A stretch of DNA of 64,000 nt, taken from the NCBI GenBank assembly GCA_018110925.1, contig JAGAZJ010000020.1, positions 20,464 through 84,463 of the forward strand, in the 5' to 3' direction. Of the stretch, positions 56,578-64,000 are shown piece after piece. The notes beneath the pieces were generated by a model that saw only the letters and a program-made list of their open reading frames with translations, searched no databases and had not been told where the DNA came from. Position 1 is the stretch's first letter; every line of letters begins with the position of its first letter. The position numbers and the translations under genes were made by a program. The DNA is from Oscillospiraceae bacterium (lineage in GTDB: Bacteria; Bacillota; Clostridia; Oscillospirales; Ruminococcaceae).

Positions 56578-57660
56578 ATGAAAAAGACCACCATCGCACT
56601 CATTGCGGCACTTGTGCTGACAGGATGTGCATCACAGCCCACTCCCACACAGCCTGCTGACACCACGGCGGCTGAAACTGTTGCGGAGACAACAGCCGAG
56701 ACCACTGCGGAAACTGCCGCAGAGACCACCGTGGAGACTACCGAAACAGAGGCTCAGACTGAGGCTGAACAGTCTGCCGAGACAGCCGGGAAAGATGCCG
56801 AAGAGGATGAGGAGAACTACGACACAGGCGACGCATCCCTTGACAATGTGCGCAATCAGGACGGCATCGGTGAGAACGAACTGCTGGTAGTATCCTTCGG
56901 CACATCTTTCAACGACAGCCGCAGACTTACCATTGGTGCGATTGAGAATACACTTGAGGAGAACATCCCCGATTATTCCGTAAGAAGGGGCTTTACGTCA
57001 AACATCATAGTAGACCACGTTCAGAAGAGAGACGGCGTGCTGATAGACGATGTTGATGCGGCTCTTACCAGAGCTGTTGACAACGGCGTAAAAAATCTCG
57101 TTATACAGCCCACACATCTTATGCACGGCTATGAGTATGATGAGCTGGTTGCAAAGGTAGGCAACTATGCCGATGCATTCGACAAGGTAGTTTTCTCAGA
57201 GCCTCTGCTCACAAGCGATGATGATTTCAAGAGAGTGGAGACTGCCATGGTTGACTGGACAAAGGAATATGATGACGGAAACACCGCTATCGTATTCATG
57301 GGTCACGGCACAGAGCACGAATACAATGCGGTATATCAGAAGATGCAGGATATGCTCACCGCAGACGGCTATACCAATTACTTCATAGGCACAGTTGAGG
57401 CAACACCTTCCCTTGATGATGTTATAGCAAAGGTCAAGGAGGGCGAATACACCAAGGTAGTGCTTGAACCCCTCATGGTAGTTGCGGGCGACCACGCCAA
57501 CAACGATATGGCAAGCGACGAGGAAGATTCATGGAAGACGATATTCACCAACGAGGGATATGAGGTCGAGTGCGTGCTCAGAGGAATAGGCGAGAATGAA
57601 CAGATAAGAGAGATATACGTTGACCACGCCAAGGCTGCAATAGAGAGCATATCCGAATGA
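56578..57660 (+). CDS. cbiK: Exported lipoprotein-type sirohydrochlorin cobaltochelatase
   Basis: 360 residues. The signal peptide MKKTTIALIAALVLTGC ends in a lipobox (Cys17). A Thr/Glu/Ala-rich linker of about 75 residues follows, and the chelatase domain begins near residue 98 with ENELLVVSFGTSFNDSRR. The likely catalytic histidines sit in FMGHGTEHEYNAVY and VAGDHANNDMAS, as in the anaerobic CbiK family. The enzyme inserts Co2+ into sirohydrochlorin, but here it would act outside the cell. A B12 riboswitch controls it. Its 3' end is repeated in tandem after the stop codon. No other cobalamin gene is nearby. Confidence 0.88.
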   Translation: MKKTTIALIAALVLTGCASQPTPTQPADTTAAETVAETTAETTAETAAETTVETTETEAQTEAEQSAETAGKDAEEDEENYDTGDASLDNVRNQDGIGENELLVVSFGTSFNDSRRLTIGAIENTLEENIPDYSVRRGFTSNIIVDHVQKRDGVLIDDVDAALTRAVDNGVKNLVIQPTHLMHGYEYDELVAKVGNYADAFDKVVFSEPLLTSDDDFKRVETAMVDWTKEYDDGNTAIVFMGHGTEHEYNAVYQKMQDMLTADGYTNYFIGTVEATPSLDDVIAKVKEGEYTKVVLEPLMVVAGDHANNDMASDEEDSWKTIFTNEGYEVECVLRGIGENEQIREIYVDHAKAAIESISE

Positions 57661-57834
57661 TGCGAACCTCGCCCCGGCGAGAATGAGCAGATAAGAGAGA
57701 TATATGTTGACCACGCCAAGGCTGCAATAGAGAGCATATCCGAATGATGCGAACCTCGCCCCGGCGAGAATGAACAGATAAGAGAGATATACGTTGATCA
57801 CGCCAAGGCTGCAATAGAGAGCATATCCGAATGA
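57590..57834 (+). repeat. Three tandem 87-bp units at the cbiK 3' end
   Basis: The last 22 codons of cbiK recur twice after its stop, with TGA codons at 57658, 57745 and 57832, exactly 87 bp (29 codons) apart. Units are joined by an identical linker, TGCGAACCTCGCCCCG. The three base differences inside the repeated codons (GAA/GAG, TAC/TAT, GAC/GAT) are all synonymous. The copies stay in the cbiK frame. Confidence 0.92.
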
Positions 57835-57864
57835 TACAAAGCGGACAGTGATACAGATAGTTTT

Positions 57865-57892
57865 GCCTCTGAGTGCTTTTACACTCAGAGGC
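57865..57892 (+). terminator. Terminator of cbiK
   Basis: GCCTCTGAGTG and CACTCAGAGGC arms with a TTTTA-type loop, followed by ATTATTTATG. Confidence 0.7.
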
Positions 57893-57911
57893 ATTATTTA
57901 TGTTAAATCTC

Positions 57912-57936
57912 CTCTAAACATCGGTCAGAAGTCAGT
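57912..57936. repeat. Dispersed hairpin repeat, partial copy 4
   Basis: CTCTAAACATCGGTCAGAAG followed by TCAGT, matching the right end of copy 1 and the inverted left end of copy 3. No opposite end found upstream. It supplies the stop codon of the next minus-strand gene. Confidence 0.65.
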
Positions 57937-58927
57937 TTTTTAAAATATCAATTATGCCCTGTATGATCTCCGGATCGGGATAGCCTTTGCCGTCCCTTCC
58001 GCCTGTACCGTACTGCATCGCATCCGCAAAGTTATCAGCCATACACTCCTCCGGATCGATCACATAATTTGTATTTTGTCCCAAAACTTCATCAAAGTTT
58101 GATGCCTGATCACGGGTATAGTATATATTTGTTCCGTCTGTGGGTACAAGTGCCACATCTGTCTCAAAACCGTTTGTTGACCCGTTTTCGGGATAATCTG
58201 CTGTACATATCCACACAAGAAAACAATCCGTATCTTTTCCGTCGATATTAAATGTAGCATATGAATTGTGGTGCTCCACATCGGGATTATGGAAATATCT
58301 TGAACTTACACAGGGCGGCATCTCAAAATCATGATCTGCAACGGTGAAGCTGATGAGAGAATACACCTCGGCTCTGAAATCTGGATCGTTTCTGGTAAGG
58401 CAATGGAACAGCTCGTGCCACATCAGATGCTCAAAATACTCTCCTCCTCCGGGAACAGCGCTCACCAAAATATTCACGGAATTCAGATAGATCTGGGTAC
58501 CGTGAGTATATCCGCTGTTGCCGCCTTCAACGTTCATATCCGTTTTTATGTATACTATGTCTTCTTTGATCTCCGGAAGCTTGCAGCCGTTCTTACCGAG
58601 CTTGGTTACCATTTTTGCAATGTTTCGGTCGATCAGGTATTTTTCAAAGATATTGAAATCCCTTATCTCATCGGTGGTTGCATTGAGCAGTTCATCAAGT
58701 GTTCCGCCTTTTCTTCCAAGTCTGTAATCAATATCATTCTGTGAGAAATCGGAATAATATTCGGTATTTGCCAGAAGCAGTTCCCTGCCTTCTTCGGCTG
58801 ATGCGAAGTGATGCGGTATCTTTCTCGCTTTGATACAGGTAGATACCACATCGAATGCCAGCAAAAGAAGGATGATGATAAATGCGATCAATAAGACCCT
58901 TTTGAATTTATTTTTTTCCTTACCCAT
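57932..58927 (-). CDS. Membrane-anchored HExxH protein, putative metallopeptidase
   Basis: 331 residues from the ATG at 58927, with GGGGG ten bases upstream; an 18-codon longer frame exists. One N-terminal membrane span (VLLIAFIIILLLLAFDVV) places the rest outside. The zinc motif HELFHCLTRNDPDFR lies near residue 190, and a later acidic EECMADNFADAM could give the third ligand, as in gluzincins. No family recognised. The stop codon falls in repeat copy 4. It is followed by the ABC system on the same strand but is separated by about 100 bp. Confidence 0.75.
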   Translation of the reverse strand: MGKEKNKFKRVLLIAFIIILLLLAFDVVSTCIKARKIPHHFASAEEGRELLLANTEYYSDFSQNDIDYRLGRKGGTLDELLNATTDEIRDFNIFEKYLIDRNIAKMVTKLGKNGCKLPEIKEDIVYIKTDMNVEGGNSGYTHGTQIYLNSVNILVSAVPGGGEYFEHLMWHELFHCLTRNDPDFRAEVYSLISFTVADHDFEMPPCVSSRYFHNPDVEHHNSYATFNIDGKDTDCFLVWICTADYPENGSTNGFETDVALVPTDGTNIYYTRDQASNFDEVLGQNTNYVIDPEECMADNFADAMQYGTGGRDGKGYPDPEIIQGIIDILKN

Positions 58928-59034
58928 GTTGTGTTTTCCCCCAATATATTTATAGGCCGATCGTTTACGACCATTTCGCATTATACCATAACGTTATCAA
59001 AAAAGCAATCATTTTCGGCGTCCGTTTTATTATG

Positions 59035-60312
59035 TCATGTGTCGGTGTTATTTCTGCTCAGGTGAAGTGATATGAGCACGGATGCGGTCAATACGGCAGC
59101 GACGGGCAGTATCCGATATCCCGACAGATGATCATAGATCACCCTTGATATCGGAGTAAGCCGCAGAGCGAGAAAATACGACATTTTAAGGTCAAACAGC
59201 TTTATAAGACATTTTTCGATCATTTTTATGCTGTCTACATCTGTCAGCGCTGTCACTGCCGGGAAATACAGAACAAGTGAGATAATGAAGGCAAGAATTT
59301 TCAGAAGGCGTGACATAGAACATATGCTTATCGGGATCATCACAGAGATAAACGTCATTACAACTGCAAAAGTCATAAAGTGCCGGTCAATGAAGCTCAG
59401 GGAAAAGACACCGGAGGGTTTGAGCTCTTTCAGAAACGATAATGCAAATGACGGGATAATGAAAACGAGATATATGATGACCGAGAACAGATATTTTTCC
59501 AGCACGGCCTGATCCTTCGGGCAGGATGCGGCATACGGATTTTTATTCGCATACAGTGTGTTCATTATCACAAGGAATGCTGCAAAATGCGGCAGGGTAT
59601 AAAACAACGGATATTGTGCATGGGACAAAAGCATAGATACAGCAAAGCATATCCCGTATAAACCGCCTCGGACGGTATTCAGCAGGTCCTTGCACAGCAT
59701 GAGCGCAGAGCTGTTGACAGAACAGGATAGTCCGACGATCAGACGTGAAATAAAATACGATATGACAAAGACCGTAAGACCGACAACCAAAGTTTTGAAA
59801 ATTTTCAGTATATCACATGGATAAACGATCATAGAGAGGAATATTCCCGGGAGAGTCAAGATAAGGACAGATACAAAAAGTAACTCCTTCAGGCTTTTCG
59901 GTTCTCGTGTACGAAGCAATACGGCAGGAAGAAGCAGTGAGAAAAAGACAAGGTCGATGAACAGATTCGATAAGGACAGACACAGTATAGATCCGGGTGA
60001 AAAAAAGCTGTCGTCATCGATCGACCTGAGCACGCCCACAGCGGCCGCCGCACCTGTAATGACCAGCATAGGCAGGAAATAGGTGATAATGACATAGAGA
60101 TATTTTTCGGTTATGAACGTCGGGGTCTTCTTTATATTGTCTATATTCTTCGATGCGTTATAAAGTGCCAGTGCGCTGATCAGTGCAGGTGCAAAGGCGA
60201 ATACCATGCCGAAAGGCGCAGTGATGACCAGTATGATGAATATAATGATATATACGGGCTTGCAAAGGTTTTTCAGGTCCGAGGATAAAAGGGTGCTGAT
60301 ACTGTCTTTCAT
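59035..60312 (-). CDS. ABC-2-like membrane protein, double unit (1)
   Basis: 425 residues with about 11 or 12 membrane spans. It starts MKDSISTLLSSDLKNLCKPVYI, nearly the same as the gene upstream (MKDNIKTLLSEDLRSLRRPVYI), so the two are paralogues. The second half repeats the plan of the first. Likely the membrane part of an exporter, or an associated protein, working with the ATPase of this cluster. It has its own promoter, unlike the other members. Confidence 0.75.
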   Translation of the reverse strand: MKDSISTLLSSDLKNLCKPVYIIIFIILVITAPFGMVFAFAPALISALALYNASKNIDNIKKTPTFITEKYLYVIITYFLPMLVITGAAAAVGVLRSIDDDSFFSPGSILCLSLSNLFIDLVFFSLLLPAVLLRTREPKSLKELLFVSVLILTLPGIFLSMIVYPCDILKIFKTLVVGLTVFVISYFISRLIVGLSCSVNSSALMLCKDLLNTVRGGLYGICFAVSMLLSHAQYPLFYTLPHFAAFLVIMNTLYANKNPYAASCPKDQAVLEKYLFSVIIYLVFIIPSFALSFLKELKPSGVFSLSFIDRHFMTFAVVMTFISVMIPISICSMSRLLKILAFIISLVLYFPAVTALTDVDSIKMIEKCLIKLFDLKMSYFLALRLTPISRVIYDHLSGYRILPVAAVLTASVLISLHLSRNNTDT

Positions 60313-60353
60313 TTATTTCTCCGTTCTGGAAGTGTGTCGGGGCCGATAATAAA

Positions 60354-60382
60354 AGTATACAGCAATGCAGGCCGGTTGTCAA
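60354..60382 (-). promoter_or_regulatory. Promoter of the first double-unit permease
   Basis: Minus-strand -35 TTGACA, 17-bp spacer, -10 TATACT. About 40 bp upstream (60422-60434) is the 13-mer GTGACACACATTA, also found before the GntR promoter. Confidence 0.72.
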
Positions 60383-60430
60383 TGAAGATGATAAAAATTT
60401 AATCTGATTTTAAGCAGGTACTAATGTGTG

Positions 60431-61684
60431 TCACTTTTTCTGTCTGTGTGTTTCGATCGCAAGGGTGATAAGGTATGACAGGCATACTGCCACAAGCGAT
60501 CCGAGCAGAGCAAATAAGACATATGTTTTCATAAACCCGAAATCACGGAGAATGAAGGCAGGTATGTAAATGATACGGTCGATTATCATATAAAGTGATA
60601 CCAGGAACACGATGCCTGACAGCAGATTTATCAGACTGAAAATATCCGTACTGCGTATCATGGCTTTCAGAGGGATGACCACAGCAAAAAGGTCAATTAC
60701 CAAGAGCGAGGTAAAGAAGTAAAGATAAAACGAATGCAGCAGACCGTTGTACGGGCCCAATAATGAACTTGCGGCAGAGGGGACAAGAAAGATAAGGAAG
60801 ACACCAAATGCGAATATATATCGTTCGAGCGTGATCTGTTCCGTTGAATAAGGAAGCATGAGAGCGGTATCAGACCATTTGGCGGATATGTCTGAATGAA
60901 AAGCGGACATTACCACGGCAAAGGGGATCAATAAGGATAACTGAGCCAATATAGGGAAAAACGACATAAGACCTGTTATACAAATCAGCAGCATCATAGC
61001 TGTGTTATTGGTGCTCAGATATGTTATATCTTTTCTGAGAAGTGCTTTGATGCCGTTTGCGGCGGTCTGCCGTCTGTTTCGTATGCATATGGTCAGGATA
61101 ACGGACATTGAGAGCATAACAGCGCCAAAGGCTGTTATGAAAATGATGAGACCATATACCTTGTCATGAAATGAGACGATGATCACCTGATGCAGAATGC
61201 CTATGATAACGAGAGGAAAAACAGACAGCAGTATTTTGCCGATAAGCCCCTTGCCCTTTTTGATCCCAAACAGCATTGCGGGTATCATAACGGAAAAGTA
61301 CAGCATGGATGCGCCAATATCTATCAGAAAATAACAGATATCATATTCGACCGAGATGAAAGAGCCGTCGGCAGGATCAGGGCCTATCATTGAAAATGAG
61401 AGCGCTATGACAAATATGACCAGTGATATGATAAAGTGAGTGCTCAGGATGAAGATGTATTTTTCGGCAGTGAACTGTATCGGTGTATCCTCATGAGAGC
61501 GTTCTTCATCGGGGATGTTTTTTGATGCGGCGAGCATTGTCAATGCACAGAGCAGGGCGTTCGTGGTAAACAATATCTCGCTTATCGGTGCGGTGATGAT
61601 GAGCAGAATGAAAATGACGATGTATACGGGTCTGCGGAGGGATCTGAGGTCTTCCGACAAAAGAGTTTTGATGTTGTCTTTCAT
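60431..61684 (-). CDS. ABC-2-like membrane protein, double unit (2)
   Basis: 417 residues, about 12 spans. Internal duplication is visible: IKTLLSEDLRSLRRPVYIVIFILLIITAP near the start and IKALLRKDITYLSTNNTAMMLLICITGLMS near residue 205. Each half is followed by AEKYIF- and LERYIF-type motifs. Overlaps the half-size gene by ATGA and is probably part of the GntR-ABC transcript. Substrate unknown. Confidence 0.75.
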   Translation of the reverse strand: MKDNIKTLLSEDLRSLRRPVYIVIFILLIITAPISEILFTTNALLCALTMLAASKNIPDEERSHEDTPIQFTAEKYIFILSTHFIISLVIFVIALSFSMIGPDPADGSFISVEYDICYFLIDIGASMLYFSVMIPAMLFGIKKGKGLIGKILLSVFPLVIIGILHQVIIVSFHDKVYGLIIFITAFGAVMLSMSVILTICIRNRRQTAANGIKALLRKDITYLSTNNTAMMLLICITGLMSFFPILAQLSLLIPFAVVMSAFHSDISAKWSDTALMLPYSTEQITLERYIFAFGVFLIFLVPSAASSLLGPYNGLLHSFYLYFFTSLLVIDLFAVVIPLKAMIRSTDIFSLINLLSGIVFLVSLYMIIDRIIYIPAFILRDFGFMKTYVLFALLGSLVAVCLSYLITLAIETHRQKK

Positions 61685-62340
61685 GAATTGCTCCTTTTTA
61701 TGTCATTTCTGTATTTTTTTCTGACTATCAGATATGATGCTGTTATAAGCAGGATCGACAGGAGGATGAATACGGCAGCCGAGAAATACGGCGGTGCATT
61801 ATCTATGAATGTTTTTGCATGGAAATATGTTACGGCGGAAAATGTGACAGCTCCTGCAATAAACTCTATAATAGTATGTTTATCCGGGTCGGATAAAAGG
61901 AAGATCGGCAGAACAACGGAGAAAAAGATCATCACGGCAAATGTGCTTACAACAGACAGAAAGAAATATGTGATGAAGCTGTCTGCTGTTTCAGACCACA
62001 GATGCATCAATAAATGCTGTAATATCAGATCGATGAAAAAGCCGATGAGCGAGATCAAAAGAAAGGTCGTCAGGGAGTAAAGATATGCCGCATTGACTAT
62101 GTCCCTGTTTCTGTACGGCATGAAAGGCGAGGATCTCAGAGTTTTGCGGACGGTATCCGATCTGAATGAAAAGACCACTACAAAGGCATTAAAGATCTCG
62201 ATAAAACCAAATGAATACGGAATGATGGCTGTGATGCCGAGAATAAATGCCAGCACCGAAATGTACGGAACGGTAAGGAATGAGCTTTGAAAGGCGCAGA
62301 GCAAGGCTTTTGTGCCGTTTACGGAAGATGTGTTTTTCAT
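61681..62340 (-). CDS. ABC-2-like membrane protein, single unit
   Basis: 219 residues with six membrane spans, half the length of the two genes downstream and aligned to one of their halves (GTKALLCAFQSSFLTVPYISVLAFILG at the start). The basic C-terminus KKYRNDIKRSNS is cytoplasmic. It lies 10 bp after the ATPase gene. The cluster thus has one single-unit and two double-unit proteins. Confidence 0.75.
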   Translation of the reverse strand: MKNTSSVNGTKALLCAFQSSFLTVPYISVLAFILGITAIIPYSFGFIEIFNAFVVVFSFRSDTVRKTLRSSPFMPYRNRDIVNAAYLYSLTTFLLISLIGFFIDLILQHLLMHLWSETADSFITYFFLSVVSTFAVMIFFSVVLPIFLLSDPDKHTIIEFIAGAVTFSAVTYFHAKTFIDNAPPYFSAAVFILLSILLITASYLIVRKKYRNDIKRSNS

Positions 62341-62350
62341 TGTCGGTCCC

Positions 62351-63223
62351 TCACTCGTGTATGTATGAAAGTTTTGTCCCCGTTCCCTGTGTCATGAATA
62401 TTATGATATCTTCAAGGTCGGCACGTTCGGGGGAGATGCCGTCGGGAAGTTCGGATCTTGCTATGAGAAGCTCCTTGTCATATTTGCCCCGGCGCTCGGC
62501 CTTTACGGGGAAATCGGGCACAGCATCTGCCGGGAGTTTGATTATCACATAGTCCTCAAGCAGTCTGTCCTTTTCTTCGCAGAAAAGGATACTGCCGTTG
62601 TGTATGAAAGAGATGTAGTCGCATATGCTCTCAAGGTCACTGACTATATGAGAGGATATAAGCACGCTGTTGTTCTCATCACGGGTATACTCATTTATTA
62701 TGCCGAGTATCTCGTTTCTTACAAAGGGATCAAGACCGCTGGTAGCTTCGTCGAGTATAAGGAGCTTTGCCTTGTGAGACAGTGCAACAGCAAGCGAGAG
62801 CCGCATTTCCATGCCCTTGGAATAGGTGCTTATCTTCTTTCGGGGGTCTATACCGAGCTGAGACAAATAGGAGCGGAATATATCGTCCCTCCAGTTGACA
62901 TAAGTAAGGCGCATTATCTTCGCCACCTGCGCCGCAGTGAAGGTCTGAGGGAAAAGGCAAGTGTCGGTGACAACAGAAATATCCTGCTTTGTCCGGGTGA
63001 AAGAATCGTCATCGTTAGCCGTGCCGAGCACGGTCACAGATCCGCTTGATTTATGAAGAGCGTTCATGATAAGGTTTATAGTAGTGCTCTTGCCTGCGCC
63101 GTTCTCGCCCACCAGCCCCATCACGGTGCCCATAGGCAGTACAAGGTCGATATTGTTGATGGAAAAGCCCTTAAAGGATCTGCACAGACCATGGACTTCA
63201 ATAGCATTTCTAACTTCGTTCAT
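62351..63223 (-). CDS. ABC transporter ATP-binding protein
   Basis: 290 residues. Walker A GENGAGKSTT, Q-loop region SVVTDTCLFPQTF, signature written YSKGMEMRLSLAVALS, Walker B KLLILDEATSGLDP and the switch His in SSHIVSDLE. Resembles the YtrB-type ATPases next to GntR/YtrA regulators. It starts in the TGATG junction with the GntR stop. Probably drives the three membrane proteins. Confidence 0.92.
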   Translation of the reverse strand: MNEVRNAIEVHGLCRSFKGFSINNIDLVLPMGTVMGLVGENGAGKSTTINLIMNALHKSSGSVTVLGTANDDDSFTRTKQDISVVTDTCLFPQTFTAAQVAKIMRLTYVNWRDDIFRSYLSQLGIDPRKKISTYSKGMEMRLSLAVALSHKAKLLILDEATSGLDPFVRNEILGIINEYTRDENNSVLISSHIVSDLESICDYISFIHNGSILFCEEKDRLLEDYVIIKLPADAVPDFPVKAERRGKYDKELLIARSELPDGISPERADLEDIIIFMTQGTGTKLSYIHE

Positions 63224-63597
63224 CAGATCATCTCCTTTATGGTTTTGAATGTGTGGTCGAGCTCCTCATCGCTGATACCGCCGAGGGCGGCAAGGCGCAG
63301 GATCTCGGCGTAATGACCCTCTATATCACGAAGATACTGCTCTTTTAGCAGCGACGAGTCCTGCTTTGCTACAAAGGAGCCCTTTCCGGGAATGGTGTAT
63401 ATGAAGCCGTCCTTTTCAAGTTCGTCGTAGGCTCTCTTGGTAGTGACCACGCTTATGCGCAGATCCTTGGCGAGACCCCGTATCGACGGGAGCGGAAGAT
63501 CAGGCTCGATCTCACCCGTCATGATGAGCTCTTTAAGACGGTCATATATCTGGTCATATATGGGTTTGTCAGCAGAATTGGTGATGACTATATTCAT
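63223..63597 (-). CDS. GntR-family regulator, YtrA subfamily
   Basis: 124 residues from the ATG at 63597, seven bases after GAGG; an ATG two codons earlier is too close to that site. The winged helix has PIYDQIYDRLKELIMTGEIEPDLPLPSIRGLAKDLRISVVTTKRAYDELEKDGFIYTIPGKGSFVA, and the short helical tail is typical of YtrA. Regulators of this type repress their own ABC operon. A long palindrome at the promoter is the likely operator. Confidence 0.93.
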   Translation of the reverse strand: MNIVITNSADKPIYDQIYDRLKELIMTGEIEPDLPLPSIRGLAKDLRISVVTTKRAYDELEKDGFIYTIPGKGSFVAKQDSSLLKEQYLRDIEGHYAEILRLAALGGISDEELDHTFKTIKEMI

Positions 63598-63625
63598 AAG
63601 CATACCTCACAGTGGCTACTGTTCG

Positions 63626-63652
63626 TACTGTGTATATCTGATATACACAGTA
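63626..63652. promoter_or_regulatory. Operator palindrome of the GntR-ABC operon
   Basis: Perfect 27-bp palindrome: arms TACTGTGTATATC and GATATACACAGTA around one central base. Overlaps the -10 box and the transcription start, as expected for autorepression. Confidence 0.8.
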
Positions 63653-63677
63653 TAACGCAAAGCGGTGTTTTTGTCAA
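63649..63677 (-). promoter_or_regulatory. Promoter of the GntR-ABC operon
   Basis: Minus-strand -35 TTGACA, 17-bp spacer, -10 TATACT. Confidence 0.78.
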
Positions 63678-63705
63678 TACAAACGAGCGGTTTCTAATTT
63701 GATTT

Positions 63706-63718
63706 TAATGTGTGTCAC
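63706..63718 (-). promoter_or_regulatory. Shared 13-mer upstream of two promoters
   Basis: GTGACACACATTA (minus strand) lies 29 bp before the GntR -35. The same word stands at 60422-60434 before the other promoter of the cluster. A TTTAATC- or AAATTAG-like AT block follows both. Confidence 0.45.
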
Positions 63719-63843
63719 AGCGCCGCGATAAATCAGTGAGACAAAAACAGGGTCAAAGCCTGTCACACCGCCCAAAAGGGATAAAAAAGGGGCGGCAAGT
63801 AGTGAGCAAGGTGCACAAAGATAAAAAAAGTTGAAAAAAGTTC

Positions 63844-63872
63844 TTGACAAAAAGGTAGTGATGTGGTAAGAT
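63844..63872 (+). promoter_or_regulatory. Probable rRNA operon promoter
   Basis: -35 TTGACA, 17-bp spacer, -10 TAAGAT, preceded by A-tracts (AAAGATAAAAAAAG) like an UP element. Confidence 0.7.
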
Positions 63873-64000
63873 ATATAAGTCGCCCGATGAGAGGGGCGGC
63901 GGAGGGCTGAAAAACAGCGTAACAAAGCGGTTTGGAGCTCTGAAAGAATCTTGAAAATTGAACAATGAGAGTAAGGTAACTTACAAATAAGTTGAAAGAA
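63873..64000 (+). ncRNA. Probable leader of an rRNA operon (16S expected outside)
   Basis: The sequence CTTGAAAATTGAACAATGAG near 63952-63971 is of the kind found in Firmicute rRNA leaders and spacers. GAGGGGCGGCGG and TTTGGAGCTCTG precede it. No coding sequence. The 16S gene itself is not seen in the window, so this is an inference. Confidence 0.55.

Larger units (their letters stand above)
63598..63843. other. Intergenic region between the GntR operon and the rRNA promoter
   Basis: Holds the GntR promoter and operator, the shared 13-mer box, and an A-rich upstream element before the rRNA-type promoter. A CCGCCC/GGGGCGG pair (about 63767-63803) could form a hairpin. No gene supported. Confidence 0.5.

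Noticed and set aside
57658-57660. TGA of cbiK as a selenocysteine codon
   Set aside because: The chelatase is already complete at this stop and I see no clear SECIS-like element; read-through is kept only as a hypothesis.
57590-57834. CRISPR-like array
   Set aside because: The period is constant with identical linkers and the units are codons of cbiK; there are no unique spacers and no cas genes in the window.
57529-57894. Minus-strand open frame of 121 residues with a threefold repeated hydrophobic pattern
   Set aside because: It is the antisense reading of the tandem cbiK 3' repeats; no ribosome-binding site, and the repeats explain the pattern.
63674-63925. Minus-strand open frame near the right end
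   Set aside because: It covers the rRNA-type promoter and leader and has no ribosome-binding site or recognisable protein pattern.

Overview
The window is the replication-origin neighbourhood of a low-to-mid GC, Gram-positive, anaerobic Firmicute, most like the Ruminococcus/Oscillospiraceae group. The signs are: the dnaA-dnaN-S4-recF-remB-gyrB-gyrA block; rpmH-rnpA-yidD-yidC-khpB and mnmE-mnmG-rsmG-parA on the other side; fabK as the only enoyl-ACP reductase; a group-B-like [FeFe] hydrogenase; many lipoproteins with Thr/Glu-rich linkers; SigA-type promoters with strong Shine-Dalgarno sequences; and heavy use of ATA for isoleucine. The genus is an inference.

Left arm (1-24.7 kb, nearly all minus strand, so leading strand away from the origin). 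The 5' two thirds of parA, a perfect parS palindrome, rsmG-mnmG, a second identical parS, and mnmE with an upstream lipoprotein gene. Then rpmG-secE-nusG-rplK-rplA, a small P-loop kinase, a phosphofructokinase, a PAS-GGDEF-EAL protein, a YkvA-domain protein and a CmpB-type membrane protein. Next is a complete type II fatty-acid operon read fabH to accA, with two exported-protein genes inside it (a transglutaminase-like protein and a lipoprotein). acpP lies at its end.

24.9-30.1 kb is a plus-strand operon: fabD, aroE, a flavin reductase-like gene, a lipoprotein, tatD, a U32-like gene and a deaminase. It ends in a 46-bp near-perfect palindrome. 30.1-36.9 kb returns to the minus strand: an HD-domain gene, khpB, yidC, yidD, rnpA, rpmH, a nucleotidyltransferase, the hydrogenase and a 54-residue membrane protein.

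Origin and right arm (plus strand): dnaA, a 489-bp AT-rich spacer that is the best oriC candidate, dnaN, S4 protein, recF, remB, gyrB, a YcxB-like gene and gyrA. These are followed by a BASS transporter with foreign codon use, a CarD-like gene (minus), tRNA-Thr and tRNA-Tyr, nudC, an unrecognised 335-residue protein, and a MoxR/DUF58/transglutaminase operon.

The last 8 kb is accessory: a cobalamin riboswitch driving an exported, lipoprotein-type CbiK chelatase whose 3' end is reiterated in tandem; a membrane-anchored HExxH protein; and a GntR(YtrA)-controlled ABC system with three related membrane proteins. The window ends in what looks like a ribosomal RNA promoter and leader.

The least explained signals are: (i) tandem reiterations of gene 3' ends after fabZ and cbiK, whose differences are mostly or entirely synonymous; (ii) a dispersed family of hairpin-forming repeats with matching ends at four intergenic places; (iii) exported CbiK under B12 control; (iv) an origin spacer without classical DnaA boxes but rich in TTTTCAACA-like motifs.
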